Source of the DNA: Loripinus fragilis
Lineage: Eukaryota; Mollusca; Bivalvia; Lucinida; Lucinidae
Direction of reading: 5' to 3'
Length of the DNA: 64,000 bases
Assembly: GCA_964019695.1 (NCBI GenBank)
Contig: OZ026522.1
Span: forward strand, 75,547,601 to 75,611,600
The notes beneath the pieces are model-generated. The model was not told the DNA's origin. It saw nothing but the letters and a program-made list of their open reading frames with translations, and did not search any database. Of the stretch, positions 11,826-23,384 are shown piece by piece. Made by a program: the position numbers and the translations under genes. Position 1 is the first letter of the stretch, and every line of letters starts with the position of its first letter.

Positions 11826-12290
11826 ACCTGATCAGGTGCCAAGGTTATACTTTTTTCGTGCTCAGTTGAGTTGATTACATGAAACACTGCTCATAAAAAC
11901 TAAAACCAGAGTGTAGTGGCTCATTGGTAGAGTGCTTGACTCGAGACCAAGGGGCTGCCAGTTTGAGCCACACAGGCGTCTCTGCAATGTGTCCTTGAGT
12001 AAGACACACTTATCATAGTTTAGTACTGGTTCAACCCAGAAAAAAACCTGTCCTTACACACCTGAAAGATTTTGATGGGACGTAAAGAATCAAACAAAAC
12101 AAAAACGAAAAACAAAAAAAAAATGAAGAGGTTTCTTGTCATAGGTCTCTCAGATGTTATTTTTATCATGCTTTTTAATATTAAAATGCCAACAATTTTG
12201 TGACATTTGACATTTTAACATTTATAAGAAGAATTAATTTTGTGCTCAGCTGAGTTGACTACGAATTATTTTTATAACCTTGGGATCAGA
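11826..12290. mobile_element. MITE C, copy 2, split by a SINE
   Basis: Left part GCCAAGGTTATAC to TCATAAAAACTAAAAC and right part ATGAAGAGGTTTCTTG to TATAACCTTGGGATC are the two halves of MITE C. The intervening 200 bp is a tRNA-type SINE. Confidence 0.8.
11908..12122 (+). mobile_element. tRNA-derived SINE inserted in MITE C
   Basis: Box A-like GTGGCTCATTGGTAGAGTGC (11915-11934) and box B-like CAGTTTGAGCCAC (11959-11971) are spaced as in a tRNA promoter. The 3' part carries TTAGTACTGGTTCAACCCAG and GATGGGACGTAAAGAATCAA, then an A-rich tail. Partial copies of the 3' part occur at 16264-16365 and 49950-50040(-). Confidence 0.8.
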
Positions 12291-12339
12291 TATGTGCAAA
12301 ACGCAGGTGAAAATGACAAAGGAATGCCTCAGTACCACA

Positions 12340-12560
12340 ATGCAGACCAACCAACTGTACCACAGGAAAGAGACACAGAACACTCCAGTATCCACATCAC
12401 AGCAGGGAGATATATAAAGTAAAGCAACCAGCTCCTATTCCCAAATGCGATCATTGTAAAACTACAGTAGAAAAGTCACTAAGTACTATTTTACAAAAAT
12501 CCCCCACACAATGATAGCAACAATAAAAAATATATCAAAAATAACAGAACCAGTATGTTT
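12340..12560 (-). repeat. Family A, diverged copy
   Basis: Weak ordered similarity to minus-strand family A: CAACCA, 'CACAGGAA', 'AAAGCAACCAGCTCCTATTCCC', GCGATCATTG and AACAGAACCAG. Confidence 0.45.
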
Positions 12561-12725
12561 GAGCAAGCAACAGACAAAGTCACTTGGGACCTTAAAAGGC
12601 TTCACCAGATTTGCGCACTAGATTTCGCTATTTTTATTATTAAGCAAAAAAGCTTACCTCGCATGGAGGCTTTCTATCTCATTAAATGTCTTATTGAATC
12701 CAAGACTAAAAAGGTAAGGTTCCAA

Positions 12726-12945
12726 ACTACAGTAACTATAAATTCGGAAAGTTTCGTGAGAACTTTGTTTTACGAATAGCATTAAAATACCTATTTGCAA
12801 CGTTAGAAATTCGTGACTTGGGCATGATATACGTATATCAGTAAATGTCAGAGTGATTTTGCCATTTCGTGAGTGTTTTATTTTCGTTTCGCGAAAATAA
12901 AACCCTCGCGAAAATTTCCGAATTTACAGTATTTGGCCCCCAGGT
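12726..12945. mobile_element. MITE with TIRs
   Basis: Left end TACAGTAACTATAAATTCGG then AAAGTTTCGTGAG; right end CTCGCGAAAATTTCCGAATT then TACAGTA. The arms are inverted copies with a few changes. About 215 bp. Confidence 0.75.
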
Positions 12946-12999
12946 GGAATATCTGAAGTATGTTTGTGATAAGGTATTTTGAAGTATTAAAATAGCAAG

Positions 13000-13230
13000 T
13001 GAGCACAATCAGGAAATGCCACAATCACAAACCACAGACAACACCATGGCACCACGAGGAAGAGCAAGTCAACTATCATGAGACACCAGGAAGACAAATT
13101 AAGCAAAACAATCAGCTCTCTCTTCCCCATCAAGATGCTTGCAATACTAGAATGGGCATAAAGTAACGTACAACAAAACATAGAACAATTACAGACTCTC
13201 ACAATGGGAGTAACAATTATAAAGTTGGCA
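13000..13230 (-). repeat. Family A, minus-strand copy
   Basis: Contains AGACACCAGGAAGACAAATT, TCAGCTCTCTCTTCCCCATC and TACAACAAAACATAGAACAA, the inverse of the copy at 160-480. Confidence 0.85.
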
Positions 13231-13329
13231 GACAACAAAATCAAACGAAAATTACCCAGCATGCAAAGTAAGTGAGGGTGCAAAGCTTAAATCCGTCATT
13301 ACATACCTCAAAAGAATACCTTTTTGTCA

Positions 13330-13740
13330 CGACATAGGGGATCTTACATGAGTGTTTATGTTTTATTGAATTTATCAAACGATTGAGGAAAAGCGATATA
13401 ATGCAAAGCTTGCCAAGCATTTTATTGCTTTTTCACAAAAAGTTTGATATATTCGATTAAACTTGAGCACAAATGTTAGATTTTTTTATCACATGACATT
13501 AAAAATACTAAATAATGCATGTTTGGTGTTAAAACGTCAAGACTTTTCTCTCTTAAGCAATGTTATAATGAAGGTCTTTACTTAACGTTACTAAACCTGT
13601 AAACCACTTATGATTTATTTATCTTATTGCATGGCTTATATTACTCCCAGGCGTGATGTCATGTGATAAAACCATTTAAAAACTTTGATATAAGACGTTA
13701 ACTTAAATCGTTTCTGAAGTATTCATACTTGCGTTTCATG
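13330..13740. repeat. Family F, copy 2
   Basis: Shares TTATTGAATTTATCAAACGA, GAGGAAAAGCGATATAATGC, 'CTTGCCAAGCATTTTAT', 'AATGTTAGATT' and TATCACATGACATTAA with the other two copies. Confidence 0.75.
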
Positions 13741-13991
13741 CAATGCAGTTCAAGGTGTTTGCAGGCTATTATTGCTTAAGTTTTACAATTTCATGAATTA
13801 GAAATAAGTAAATCAGCCTTATGGAGGTGAGGACTTATCCAACAAAAGAGTATTTGAGTATTCGATAAGCTGGCGAATCCATGCAGTCACATGAAGGCCT
13901 CGGTTGCTAGTAAAAATAAGGCAGGGACCAAGATAGAGACATACTACGATATGGACAACGATTTCCAATATATTGCAGTTTGTGTGTATTT

Positions 13992-14363
13992 CAAAGAGAC
14001 TAAGTCTGCAACTATGATCATTTTTCGTAAAAAATATTTTCTTTTTAAATCATTTGTAAAGTAGAATTAAGTTATGTTTTTACAATAAATATGTTCACTA
14101 TAGCTGAAAACGGCACGGAAAAGTGAATTATCTTAAAAAAAATAGGTGTGTGATTTCTATTGTGGGTAATTATTTGCGTCCCTCCAATAATTATAGGCAG
14201 TTAATTTTTAACATAAATGCTGTTGTTTTGATACTGATAATTTGTTAAGATTGACGAAATTGGTAAAATGTATACCTGAATTTTAGTTTTTTGATGTGTT
14301 CTTGAAAAATAGAAACATTATTTTTAAAATTAAAATATCAAAAGTTACAGACTATGCAGCTTT
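13992..14363. mobile_element. MITE E, copy 1
   Basis: About 370 bp from AAAGAGACTAAGTCTGCAAC to AGTTACAGACTATGCAGCTT; the ends are imperfect inverted repeats (AGTCTG.AACT). Interior is AT-rich and nearly identical in layout to 23563-23933. Confidence 0.85.
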
Positions 14364-14794
14364 ATGTCAACATAATGCATCTACAATTAGTTCTAAAATC
14401 TTTCGAGCCAGCCCAAATGCCACTTTTTTCATACCTAAAGCCAAGGGCTGGTTTATTTTTCTGTCTTCATTCCAACTGATTCTATTTCTTATTTATGATT
14501 TATGGTAAAATATTGACTAGAGGCTTTAAAAACGAGTATTTAAGCAAAGGATAAGAACACAGATTAAATGATGTTCCTTCAAAATTGAAAATCCTGAGAA
14601 GGAAAGTTAAATTTTAGTTGCTTGAAATGAGATTACAAAAACGCATCGATCCTAATCTATGTTATTCATTTTTGTCATCTTTTATTCATGATGACTTTGA
14701 TGGATGTTTCAGATTGTCAGCTATATCAATTACATGTAAAACAGTGTAAATAAATAATTAATATATAAATGATCTTGAAAAAAATAATTTGCAA
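14364..14794. other. Non-coding intronic sequence
   Basis: AT-rich sequence with no supported feature. Confidence 0.45.
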
Positions 14795-15105
14795 ACGTCA
14801 TTTGCATGCGTGGATCCAGAGAGGTGATAGGGGATCCAGACCCCCCCCCCCCCCTGTAAAGTCACAAGTTATATGGGTTTCTGTAGAAATTCGCATTTTA
14901 AACCCTGGAAAAAATGGACCCCTTGGAAAATGTTGGACCCCTCTAAAACCTTAGAAAATTATAGTTTTCTTTAAAATAACCATTGGACACCCTCTGTAAA
15001 ACTGTAAAATAAGTTGAGGAGTAAAAAAACGCCTTGTCATAACAGTTTTCTTGCAGTCAGGCCTAAACCCCTCCCTGGCAGAAAGTCCTAGATCCATGCA
15101 TGATG
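14795..15105. mobile_element. Foldback MITE-like element with C-run
   Basis: TTTGCATGCGTGGATCCAGA at the left is inversely matched by CTAGATCCATGCATG at the right. A poly-C run lies at about 14840-14854 and GGACCCC motifs recur. Confidence 0.6.
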
Positions 15106-15369
15106 TGTAGTCAAAAAGGAGTTGTTTATGACTGCCAGCAAAGTCAGTCTCTTTTGACTAAAACTGAGTGCAACAGACTTGTAAAAACCTCAGGGTGATT
15201 GTGTTTGCTACGTACAACTTCTGTGGTATGTAACAAATCTGATGTCAGACGTCCGAAAATTATTGCTTTTGTCAGAAAGCTTTCCCAAAAAGTCACCTAT
15301 ACCTGTCCACAGCTACTTTTAGTCCTAAAGCAGCCTTTACAGACTTTTAAAACAGTTGACGCATTCTGT

Positions 15370-15480
15370 AGATGAGAAACTACGAATATCTGGCCATTCC
15401 TGAAATATTATGTATTACCAGGCCCGAAGGGGCTGGATTACTATTATGTTTCAGGAATGGTCAGATATGAAGGGTTTCTG
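15370..15480. mobile_element. Foldback element
   Basis: 'GAAACTACGAATATCTGGCC', ATTCCTGAAA and TACCAGGCCC are inversely mirrored by CTGGATTACT, TTTCAGGAATGGTCAGATAT and AAGGGTTTC. Confidence 0.75.
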
Positions 15481-15519
15481 CCACTTGAGATACACCTTTA
15501 ATATGGCATTGTTTTATAC

Positions 15520-15805
15520 CCCCATAGGTCTAGGCTGCTGTCAGTTCTAGGGTGGTGGCTCTGTTGTTGTTGATTTGTTGTTTATTGTAACTCCCATTGT
15601 TGGAGTCTGTATTTGTTATATGTTTTGTTGTACATTAGTTTATGTTCATTCTAATTTTGCAATCATGTTGATGGGAAAGAGAGAGCTGGTTGCTTTGCAT
15701 AGTTTGTCTTCCTGGTGCCGCATGATTGTTGTGTTGGTCTTCCTCGCCGTGCCATGGGTTTGTCTGCAGTTTAAAATTGTGGTATCGCCAGATCATACTC
15801 AGATT
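15520..15805 (+). repeat. Family A, + copy
   Basis: Begins near CCCCCATAGGTCTAGGCTGC and ends at GATCATACTCAGATT; close match to 160-480. Confidence 0.85.
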
Positions 15806-16262
15806 TGAGCTAGGGGGGCCAGGGAGCATCATGCTCCCCCAGAATTTTTTTTTATAAAAATGGTGCCATCTGGCGCATTCTGAGTGTTCCAAAATGCGTT
15901 ATTATCAATTTAAAAAAAATGAGGATAATTTTCTACTTTAGTAAAAAATATTCGCCATATCAGTTACCAATACCAATCCAGATTGGCATGTTAGCACAAA
16001 ATAAATACATATAGATTTTCAAAGGGTGGTCTGGGGGGGGGGCTTCCCCCATAAGCAGAATATTATAAAAAAAATCAAGCGAAATGAAGGCTTTTCCTTT
16101 AAGGTGAGATATTTTTTCACTTTTTTGCAGGGCTCCCTAAATCCCCAAAGCTATGAGCTTGCTCCCTAAATCCCTGAAAATAATAATCAGTGCGCCCCAG
16201 CTCCCTGAAAATTAATAGCCATTCTCCCCAGATCCCCAAAACCCCTGGGTGCCCATTAATCC
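15806..16262. repeat. GC-rich-ended insertion between family A and a SINE tail
   Basis: Starts TGAGCTAGGGGGGCC and ends TTAATCCTAGCTTA, so the extreme ends are short inverted repeats. It contains repeated GCTCCCTAAATCCC phrases and a G-run near 16034. It separates a family A copy from a SINE 3' fragment. Confidence 0.5.
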
Positions 16263-16263
16263 T

Positions 16264-16365
16264 AGCTTAGTACTGGTTCAAACCAGGAAGACCCATTCCT
16301 AAGTTATAACTGATAACTGTTGATGGGACGTTATGAATCAAATCAAACAAAAAGGAAAAAAATGA
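16264..16365 (+). mobile_element. SINE 3' fragment
   Basis: TTAGTACTGGTTCAAACCAG, GTTGATGGGACGTTATGAAT and an A-rich end match the 3' half of the SINE at 11908-12122; the tRNA-like head is missing. Confidence 0.7.
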
Positions 16366-16379
16366 CTGCATAAATTGTA

Positions 16380-16662
16380 AGTGAGTATGATCAGGAAACA
16401 CCACAATCACAAACCACAGACAACCACACGGCACAGCAAGGAATAGCCGCCCAACCACCACGAGACACCAGGAAGACAAACCAAGCAAAGCAACCAGCTC
16501 TCTCTTCCCCATCAAGATGATTGCAATACTACAATGGACATAAAGTAACGTACAACAAAACATAGAACAGTTACAGACTCCCACAATGGGAGTTACATTT
16601 AACAAATAGTCAACAACAACAGAACCACTGCCTTAGAACGGACAGCAGCCCAAGCCACTGGG
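16380..16662 (-). repeat. Family A, minus-strand copy
   Basis: Inverse of 15520-15805 with GAGACACCAGGAAGACAAAC and TACAGACTCCCACAATGGGA. With the + copy it forms a large inverted pair around about 570 bp. Confidence 0.88.
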
Positions 16663-16840
16663 GGCTAAAATGCACTGCATGATGTAAACTACAGACTTTT
16701 TCTGACTAAGTATACTGAAGAAATAATACTACGGTTTGCCCATTTAAATATAATACAGAGTTGGCATGCTGGGTAATGTCGCATCTTTTGGCCAGCTGTT
16801 TTAAATAACATGGAATAAACTATCAAAGATGCAATGAATA

Positions 16841-17869
16841 TATACTATGCACAATAAGTTTAGCAGTTCTTTTGTATGGGTGAGCCCATCAACATCATAT
16901 CTCAAGTTTCATTTGCTGTCATGAAGATACAAGCGCCCAACATCTGACAAGAATTTCCATTTAAAAAAATATGGAATTATCAAACGCAGCGGCAGTGCTA
17001 AAGTGACGTTAAGTTTTAAGGCTAGCGGGTCACGTGGGTGTTTCTGATCATTGGGGGAAGCCAAAAACATTTTCAAACGGTTGTTTGGTCACTGAAACCA
17101 AAAAAAGCATAGCAAATGCTGCAATTTTCTGAACTGTCTAAGAGAAATAAAGGACCAAGTTTTCATAATTTGACGTTTTTATTAATGCTTTTACGTTTTC
17201 GCCTTTAAACGGTGTTTCTAGTCGGTGTTTCTTGAACGACATTGACAAGTGAAACTGTATAATGCCTTCCAACACGTTCAGAAAAATAATCTTGAAAAAT
17301 ACATCTTCATGGCCATAAAGCACGAGCCGAAATATGAAATCTAACGTCACCATTATCTCGCAAATGCGTCATATTATTTTTTGGCAACTTAAAGGTTTAA
17401 TCAACCATAAGATCAACTACATTGTAAGCCTATGTCATCTTTGTAAACTGAGTCTCTGTTGAATTGGCACGCCAATTAACATAAGAAGTTTAATCAATTG
17501 ATGACTACGCTTTGACGTCATTGACGGCAGCTGATTTTGTCAGCATGGAATCTCTATCACAACTGTCACACAACCAATAGCTTTTATAGGCGTATGATGC
17601 ATGAGGAAAATGTAAGACCACCAAATGAAAAATCACATGCTTGTCATTTAGCATTACTTACAACGGATGTCATTTTTGCTAACTGACCCCTCCTGCAAAT
17701 CTTGCTCTCCCCAAATGCTTATTTAAAGGATGGCGTCTGTAAATTCGTGGTTTCATTTGCCTAAGATCCTGCTCTCGTCATTGCATTTTGAACTTCTCGT
17801 TATTGCACAAGGATAAGCACATAAAGATGCGATACATAAGAAATTGCAAAACTTATTGTGCATAGTATA
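16841..17869. mobile_element. 1.03-kb TIR element, copy 1 (non-autonomous)
   Basis: Left end TATACTATGCACAATAAGTT and right end AACTTATTGTGCATAGTATA are perfect 20-bp inverted repeats. The whole interval matches 61607-62637 along its length with scattered substitutions. No transposase frame is present. Ends lie in TATA, so the target duplication may be TA or TATA. Confidence 0.9.
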
Positions 17870-18539
17870 TATTATGGGCCTTAAACCAACCCTTTACCAA
17901 GTTCAAGCTGTTTTTTTATCACTTTACATTGCCATAATCTCTATGATTTTGTTAGATTTTCTTTTAAAAAATAAGACTTAATGACCCTTGACCTTGTAGG
18001 GGTCAAACAAATTGCACCACCCAAGAAGTTGACGGGCGTGCACTATTGATTGCTAGCAACAATAGAGTCTTTCATTAAAATTTAGTTCCCTATGGGCCAA
18101 AATTCAATTTTTCGCCAACTTGCTTAAAAACTCTCATTCGACAGACTGGGAGGGCCAAATATGTCACCAAGGACTCCTAGGTACAAGGTGAGTGACTTAT
18201 CAAATACAGTACGAGGGCTCAGAGTAATAGAATGTACTGCAGTTTTGCAGATGGGGTTTATGATATAATAAACAAGTATTAATTAGCTCTCTCAGATTGA
18301 GGCTTGTATAGTGCGTATACCAATACGTCATATCCCTTGAAGTACACAGGCAAGTGTACCTTATAAATAAAAACATTACCCCATATCTCTGATAGCGAAA
18401 TGATCAGTATCTTATATCCCTGGAAATAACCTATATCCTTTAACCCTTAAAGCGCCAAGAAAGATGCATCTGAAAAGGTTGTCTGCTGCAAATAATTGCC
18501 TAGCATTACTGTCAAATTAAGTATAGAAGCAATGAGTTA
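17870..18539. other. Non-coding intronic sequence
   Basis: Nothing recognisable beyond general AT richness. Confidence 0.45.
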
Positions 18540-21285
18540 GTTACATGTAGCAGGGATACCTTGTTGTTTCGCCTGCGAAGCAAGGTCAACACATAGGAAT
18601 CATGACCCCGGCGTCGTCGTTTTCCGCAGCGTCACACTTTTGGTTTCAGATTGATAACTATTGAAGGGATGCATCAATTTCATTTAAACTTTACAGAAAG
18701 GTCAAGCACTATAAAAACAGGTAAAGTTCAATAAGGGGGTAATCCGCAAAATTTTTACTGAGTTATAGTCCTTTTTACGAAGATTTTGGCCAAATTATTA
18801 ATTTGTGGTTTCAGATAAATAACTCTTGAAGGGATACTGCATTTTCTTTAAAATTTCACAGAAGGGTAAAACATAATAAAATACAGGTCAAGCTAGAGGT
18901 CATTTGCAAACTTTCCACTTACTTATGGCCCTTTTTTGACTAAGGTTTAGGTTTTTTTTGTTGAATAAACTTCACATTTATTCAATTCTATAATATCTTA
19001 CAACCTATCACTATAGGCCATGATTTCCCAGTACCTGTAGATAAGCATGGCAGTGATTAAAATTATATCCCTCTGACCCTTTCTGTGTGATCAAAGGTCA
19101 AACATTTTAATTTTGCAATAACTCAGTCAGTTATCAATATAGTTCGCTGAAAGTTCGCATGCAGACAGAGGTACAATAACAATGAAACATATTAAACATG
19201 ATATTCCATCAAAGGTGTGTGTCTGACCCCCTGGGTGGACTTAGGAGGGGGGGTATTTGGTCAAAAGGTCAAAATTCAACTTTTTCAGAATAAGGTCATG
19301 TTGCATATCAAATCAAAGGGAATCATAAAGACAGCAGCATGGAAGCATTTTTTGCCAACAGAGCCCTCCACTCTGACCCTGGGTTTTGGAGTCAATAGGT
19401 CCAAATTCAAAATTTTCAGAACATAGTCAAATTAAACCGAATCAGGAAATGCAGCAACATGGTAGCTAATAGTTTGCCGACAGACTACGACCCCTCCCCT
19501 CACGACCCTAGGGGATGGGGTCAATAGGCTAAATTCAACTTTTTCAGGACATAGTCATGTTGCATATCAAATTAAAGGGAATCACGAATTCAGCAACATG
19601 GAAGAAAATATTTTGCCTGCAGACCCACCACCCCTTACCCTGGGGTTGGGATCAAAAAGTCGAAATTCCTTTTTTTCAGAACAAGATAATAGTGTATATC
19701 AAATTAAAGGGAGTCACAAATGCAGCTACATGGTAACAAATATTTTACCTACAGGTCCTGTCCCTCCCCCATGACCCTAGGTGATGGGGTCAAAAGGTTA
19801 AAATTCAACTTTTACAGAACATGGTCATGTTGCATATCAAATTAAAGGGAATCAAGAAATGCAGCAACATGGTAGCAAATATTTGCTGCATCCCCCTCTC
19901 CCACCCTGACCCTAGAGGTTAAAAGGTAAAAATTCAACTTATTCTCAGAAACATGTCATGTTGCCTATCAAATTAAAGAGAATCACAAATGCAGCAACAT
20001 GGTTGCAAATATTATGCCTGCAATTTTCGCCCCTTGACATTGGGGTTGTGGTCAAAAGGTCAAAAATCTACTTTTGTCAGATCTTGGTCATGTTGCATAT
20101 GAAATTAAAGAGAATTACGAAATGCATCAACACAGTTGCAAATATTTCCCCCACAGACCCCACGACCCAAGGGAATTGGGTCAAAATGTCAACGTTCATT
20201 TTTTTCAGAGTATGATCATGTTGCATATCAAATTAAGGGGAATCACAAAATTCAGCAACATAGTAGCAATAATTTTGCCCACATACCCCCACGACCGTAG
20301 GGGATGAGCTCAAAAGTCAAAAATCATTTTTTTTCAGAACATGGTCATGTTGCATATCAAATTAAAGGGAATCACGAAATGCACCAACATAGTAGCGAAT
20401 ATTTGCCCGCAGACCCCTCCTGATTCCTCATTTTACAGGGTTAAAAGGTCAGAATTCAACTTTTTCCAGAACAATGTCATGTTGCATATCAAATTATAGG
20501 GAATCACAAATGCAGCTACATGGTCGCAAATATTTTTCCTGCAGACCCCTCCCCACCCCTTTGACCCTTGGGTAATGGTCAAAAGGTAAAAATCAGCGTA
20601 TCAGAACATGGTCATGTTGAGTAACAAATAAAAGGGAATCACGAAATGCAGCAACAAAGTAGCAAGTATTTTGCTACATACCCCGGTGACCCTTAGGGGT
20701 CAAAAGGTCAAAGTTCATTTTTTCAGAACATGATCATGTTGCATATCAAATTAAAGGGAATCATGAAATGCGGACAACATAGTAGCACATTTATTGCCCG
20801 CGGACCTCCCAGGACCCTAGGGGATGGGTTCCAAAGGTTAAAATTCATTTTTTCAGAACATGGTCATGTTGCATAGCAAATTAAAGGAAATCACGAATGC
20901 AGCAACATGGTAGCAAATATGCAACATGCAAGAAAATATTCGTATTCTGTCCTTTCACACACCCTCACCCCTTGGGTGGGATCTGAGGTAAAATAAATTC
21001 TGAAAGTAGTCATGTTTCATAATAAAATTAATGGGAATGGAACATACAGCACAATGCAAGCACATATTCATTTCTTATTCACACATCCTCGACCCCTGGG
21101 GTGGGGTCAACACATATTTTTTACTGAAATTAATCATGGTGCATATCAAATTAAATGGAATAGAACATAAAGTACCATGCGAGCAAGTATCCTGTCCTTA
21201 CACACACCCTCAACCCTCAGATGGTGTCAAAAGGTCAAAACATGTTTTTTTCTAAAGTAGTCATGTTGCATATCAAATTTCTGAC
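18540..21285 (+). repeat. Family G cassette: unique head plus 16 units of about 131 bp
   Basis: A head at 18562 (CGCCTGCGAAGCAAGGTC; CGTCACACTTTTGGTTTC) is followed from about 19210 by tandem units marked by GGTCATGTTGCATATCAAAT, 'AGGGAATCACGAAATGCAGC' and 'GGGATGGGGTCAAAAGGTCA'. The GCATATCA landmark falls near 19301, 19560, 19692, 19830, 19961, 20093, 20221, 20350, 20482, 20617, 20739, 20869, 21010, 21140 and 21267. That is about 131 bp per unit, with one unit at about 19430 damaged. Confidence 0.92.
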
Positions 21286-21644
21286 CGCTAAATCAGGTTG
21301 ATAGTGAAATTGTAAAGATAAGTTTATATATTATTGAACTAAACACTGAAAACTAGTTGAAACCCAAGGTAAACTTAGGCGCTGGAGAAATGGTATTTAT
21401 GTTGTGCGATTTATACGTTTTTCTAAATAACCCTTCTATGGGGGATTTAAATTCGATACATTTGCCTTGGTTGACCTCTGTTTTTGCCAGGCGACACATA
21501 TGATTCTCAGAATTCTAGTGTAGATGTCCGAAAAAAAAGTAAAGATTGTTACTTCCTTTTTGCAATTTGGTTGGACTGAGTATCGCATAGCTTTACTCAA
21601 CAATTGCGACAACTTTGTTGGGCTGATCTTCATTATTTGAACCC

Positions 21645-21850
21645 AGACATGAGATTTCTAACAATGTCATATGTGCGTCCAGCAAAGCCTTAGATCAGCC
21701 GGGCAAATGTGGCGACTTATCAAAACATTTGCCAAGCAACTTAAAAGCTACTGACAAAACATCATTTGGGGTTTCTTAACTTAAAGGTAGGCTGCACAGG
21801 CTCATCTGAGTCTGCACTTGTCAAAATGCCATATTGTTTGAAATTCTAAT
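21645..21850. mobile_element. MITE D, copy ending just before exon 3
   Basis: Shares ATGAGATTTC.AACAATG, CAGCAAAGCCTTAGATCAGC, AACATCATTTGGGGTTTCTT and GGCTGCACAGGCTCATCTGA with copies at 34487 and 59261. It ends 30 bp before the exon 3 acceptor. Confidence 0.85.
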
Positions 21851-21880
21851 GTCTCTGCTCATTTGTTTTTGTATTTTCAG

Positions 21881-21916
21881 ATGACTTTGCAGTGACGGAT
21901 TATTCAATTAATAATG
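21881..21916 (+). CDS. Exon 3: end of receptor-binding domain
   Basis: Acceptor TATTTTCAG and donor GTAAGA bound 36 nt. With the single base left from exon 2, the join reads YYETHDFAVTDYSINN. Human A2M has YYET followed by DEFAIAEYN at the same place, so the alignment is close and supports the phase. A2M ends a few residues later; here the frame continues through the donor into further exons. MITE D ends 30 bp upstream and MITE C begins about 40 bp downstream, so the exon lies between two mobile elements. Confidence 0.82.
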
Positions 21917-21957
21917 GTAAGATAATCAGTATACTTAGTTCATTCTTTTGACCCTTG

Positions 21958-22225
21958 AAAGGTTATAGTTACCAGGTCCCAAGGTTATAAAACTTGTTTA
22001 AACTCAGCTCAACCGAGCACAAAAATTCAACTGCTCATAAAAACTAAAACACTGACAAATGAAGAAATTCTTGTTTTAAGTCTCTCAGATGTTGTATTCA
22101 TCATGCAAATAAATGTTAAAATGCCAACAATTGTTGGCATTTTAACACTAAGGAGCAGGATAAATTGTGTGTTCAGTTGAGTTGTCTATGAAAAAAATTG
22201 TATAACCTCAGGGCTAGGTCTCAAG
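21958..22225. mobile_element. MITE C, copy 3
   Basis: CCAAGGTTATAAAACTTGTT and TGTATAACCTCAGG ends, ACTCAGCTCAACCGAGCAC arm and the perfect TGCCAACAATTGTTGGCA centre. Begins about 40 bp after exon 3. Confidence 0.9.
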
Positions 22226-22424
22226 GCGTTCAGATCCTTTTTCATGATCTGTGTAATTGGGTATATGTGAATGTTTAAATGTCAACAATTCTTGGTATTT
22301 TGACATTCATGCATCAAATGCAAGCTTAAAAGCAAGAAAAATATTCAAATTCCATCATTTTAGAATAATTATTTATGGACTGGTAAAGTTTTACGTTCAG
22401 TTTAGACGACATTAATTCTTTTTT
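22226..22424. mobile_element. Fragment resembling MITE C centre
   Basis: AATGTTTAAATGTCAACAAT followed by TCTTGGTATTTTGACATT is a degraded version of the MITE C palindrome. Confidence 0.45.
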
Positions 22425-22665
22425 ACCTCAAGGCCAGGCCCCTAGGGTATGCAACGCGTTTTAAACTCAACTCACATGAGCACGAATTTTACAAGACTCA
22501 TAAAGATAAAATGCTAACATTTATTGGCATGGTAAATAAGTATCTTAGAGACTAAAAGCAAAAGACTTATTTTTATCAGTATTTTAGTTTTTATGTGCTG
22601 TTGAAATTTCGAGCTCACTTGAGTTGAGCATGAGAAACATTTATAACCACGGGGCCAAGTCTCAA
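22425..22665. mobile_element. MITE C, diverged copy 4
   Basis: CTCAAGGCCAGGCCCCTAGG start, AAACTCAACTCACATGAGCAC arm split around 22471, CTTGAGTTGAGCATGAGAAA inverse arm and TATAACCACGGGGCCAAG end. Confidence 0.75.
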
Positions 22666-22675
22666 GGATGTTAAA

Positions 22676-22990
22676 ATAGTGAATATGATCAATTACGACT
22701 TGCAGACAAACCCATGGCACCGCAAGGAAGAGCCACACTACAATAACCAGACTCTAGAAAGACATACGTATACCTTTTTTAAGTTCAACTTAAATAAGCA
22801 TGTCCTTATTTTTGGTCATAAATGTTTAAATACCTACAAGTGTTGGTATGGTAACGTTCTTTGGCAGGATAAATAAAATACTAAGATGCTTGAAGAAGGG
22901 GGAAATGTATTCTCAGTATTTAAGTTTTAATGAACAGTGAAAATGCATGTTCCGATGAGTTGAAGGTCAGAGGTTTTTAACCTGAAGGTT
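22676..22990. repeat. Family A fragment (-) and a worn MITE C copy
   Basis: GACAAACCCATGGCACCGCA with 'AGGAAGAGCC' at 22700-22732 is minus-strand family A. From 22770 TTTTTTAAGTTCAACTTAAA, TACCTACAAGTGTTGGTATG and a trailing GAGTTGAAGG...TTTTTAACCT outline a degraded MITE C. Confidence 0.5.
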
Positions 22991-23384
22991 AAAATATTAC
23001 ACAATTGCAAATTTCAGGCAATATTATGGCACCAAAAGTAGGAGACAGATATCCATCAACAAACAAAGACTTACACTAACTTGATAAAGAAAGAATACAA
23101 TCAAAAAGGCAACATATATGCACGTTGTTTTGCTTCCTTCTTAACAGTCAATAAGTAAAAAGCTTTATATAATGGTATCTTCCAAGGCTGGATACCGATT
23201 TATATTGATACTCGTTTTTCAGGTTTTTTAATCATAACACATCTATATATAGAAGATCTCATTTGATCAAACGATAATTTAATGTTATAATAGGCATGCC
23301 AAACACAATAATGAGCTCTTGCTTTTGAACCTACATATGCATTTTGCCATGATACCTATTACAGATAGGAAGATGTCAAAGTTA

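Noticed and set aside
16267..16605. 112-codon minus-strand ORF
   Set aside because: Encoded by repeat family A; the same translation recurs, with changes, at other copies.
19210..21285. Coding tandem repeat protein
   Set aside because: 131 is not a multiple of three and all frames have stops in every unit or two.
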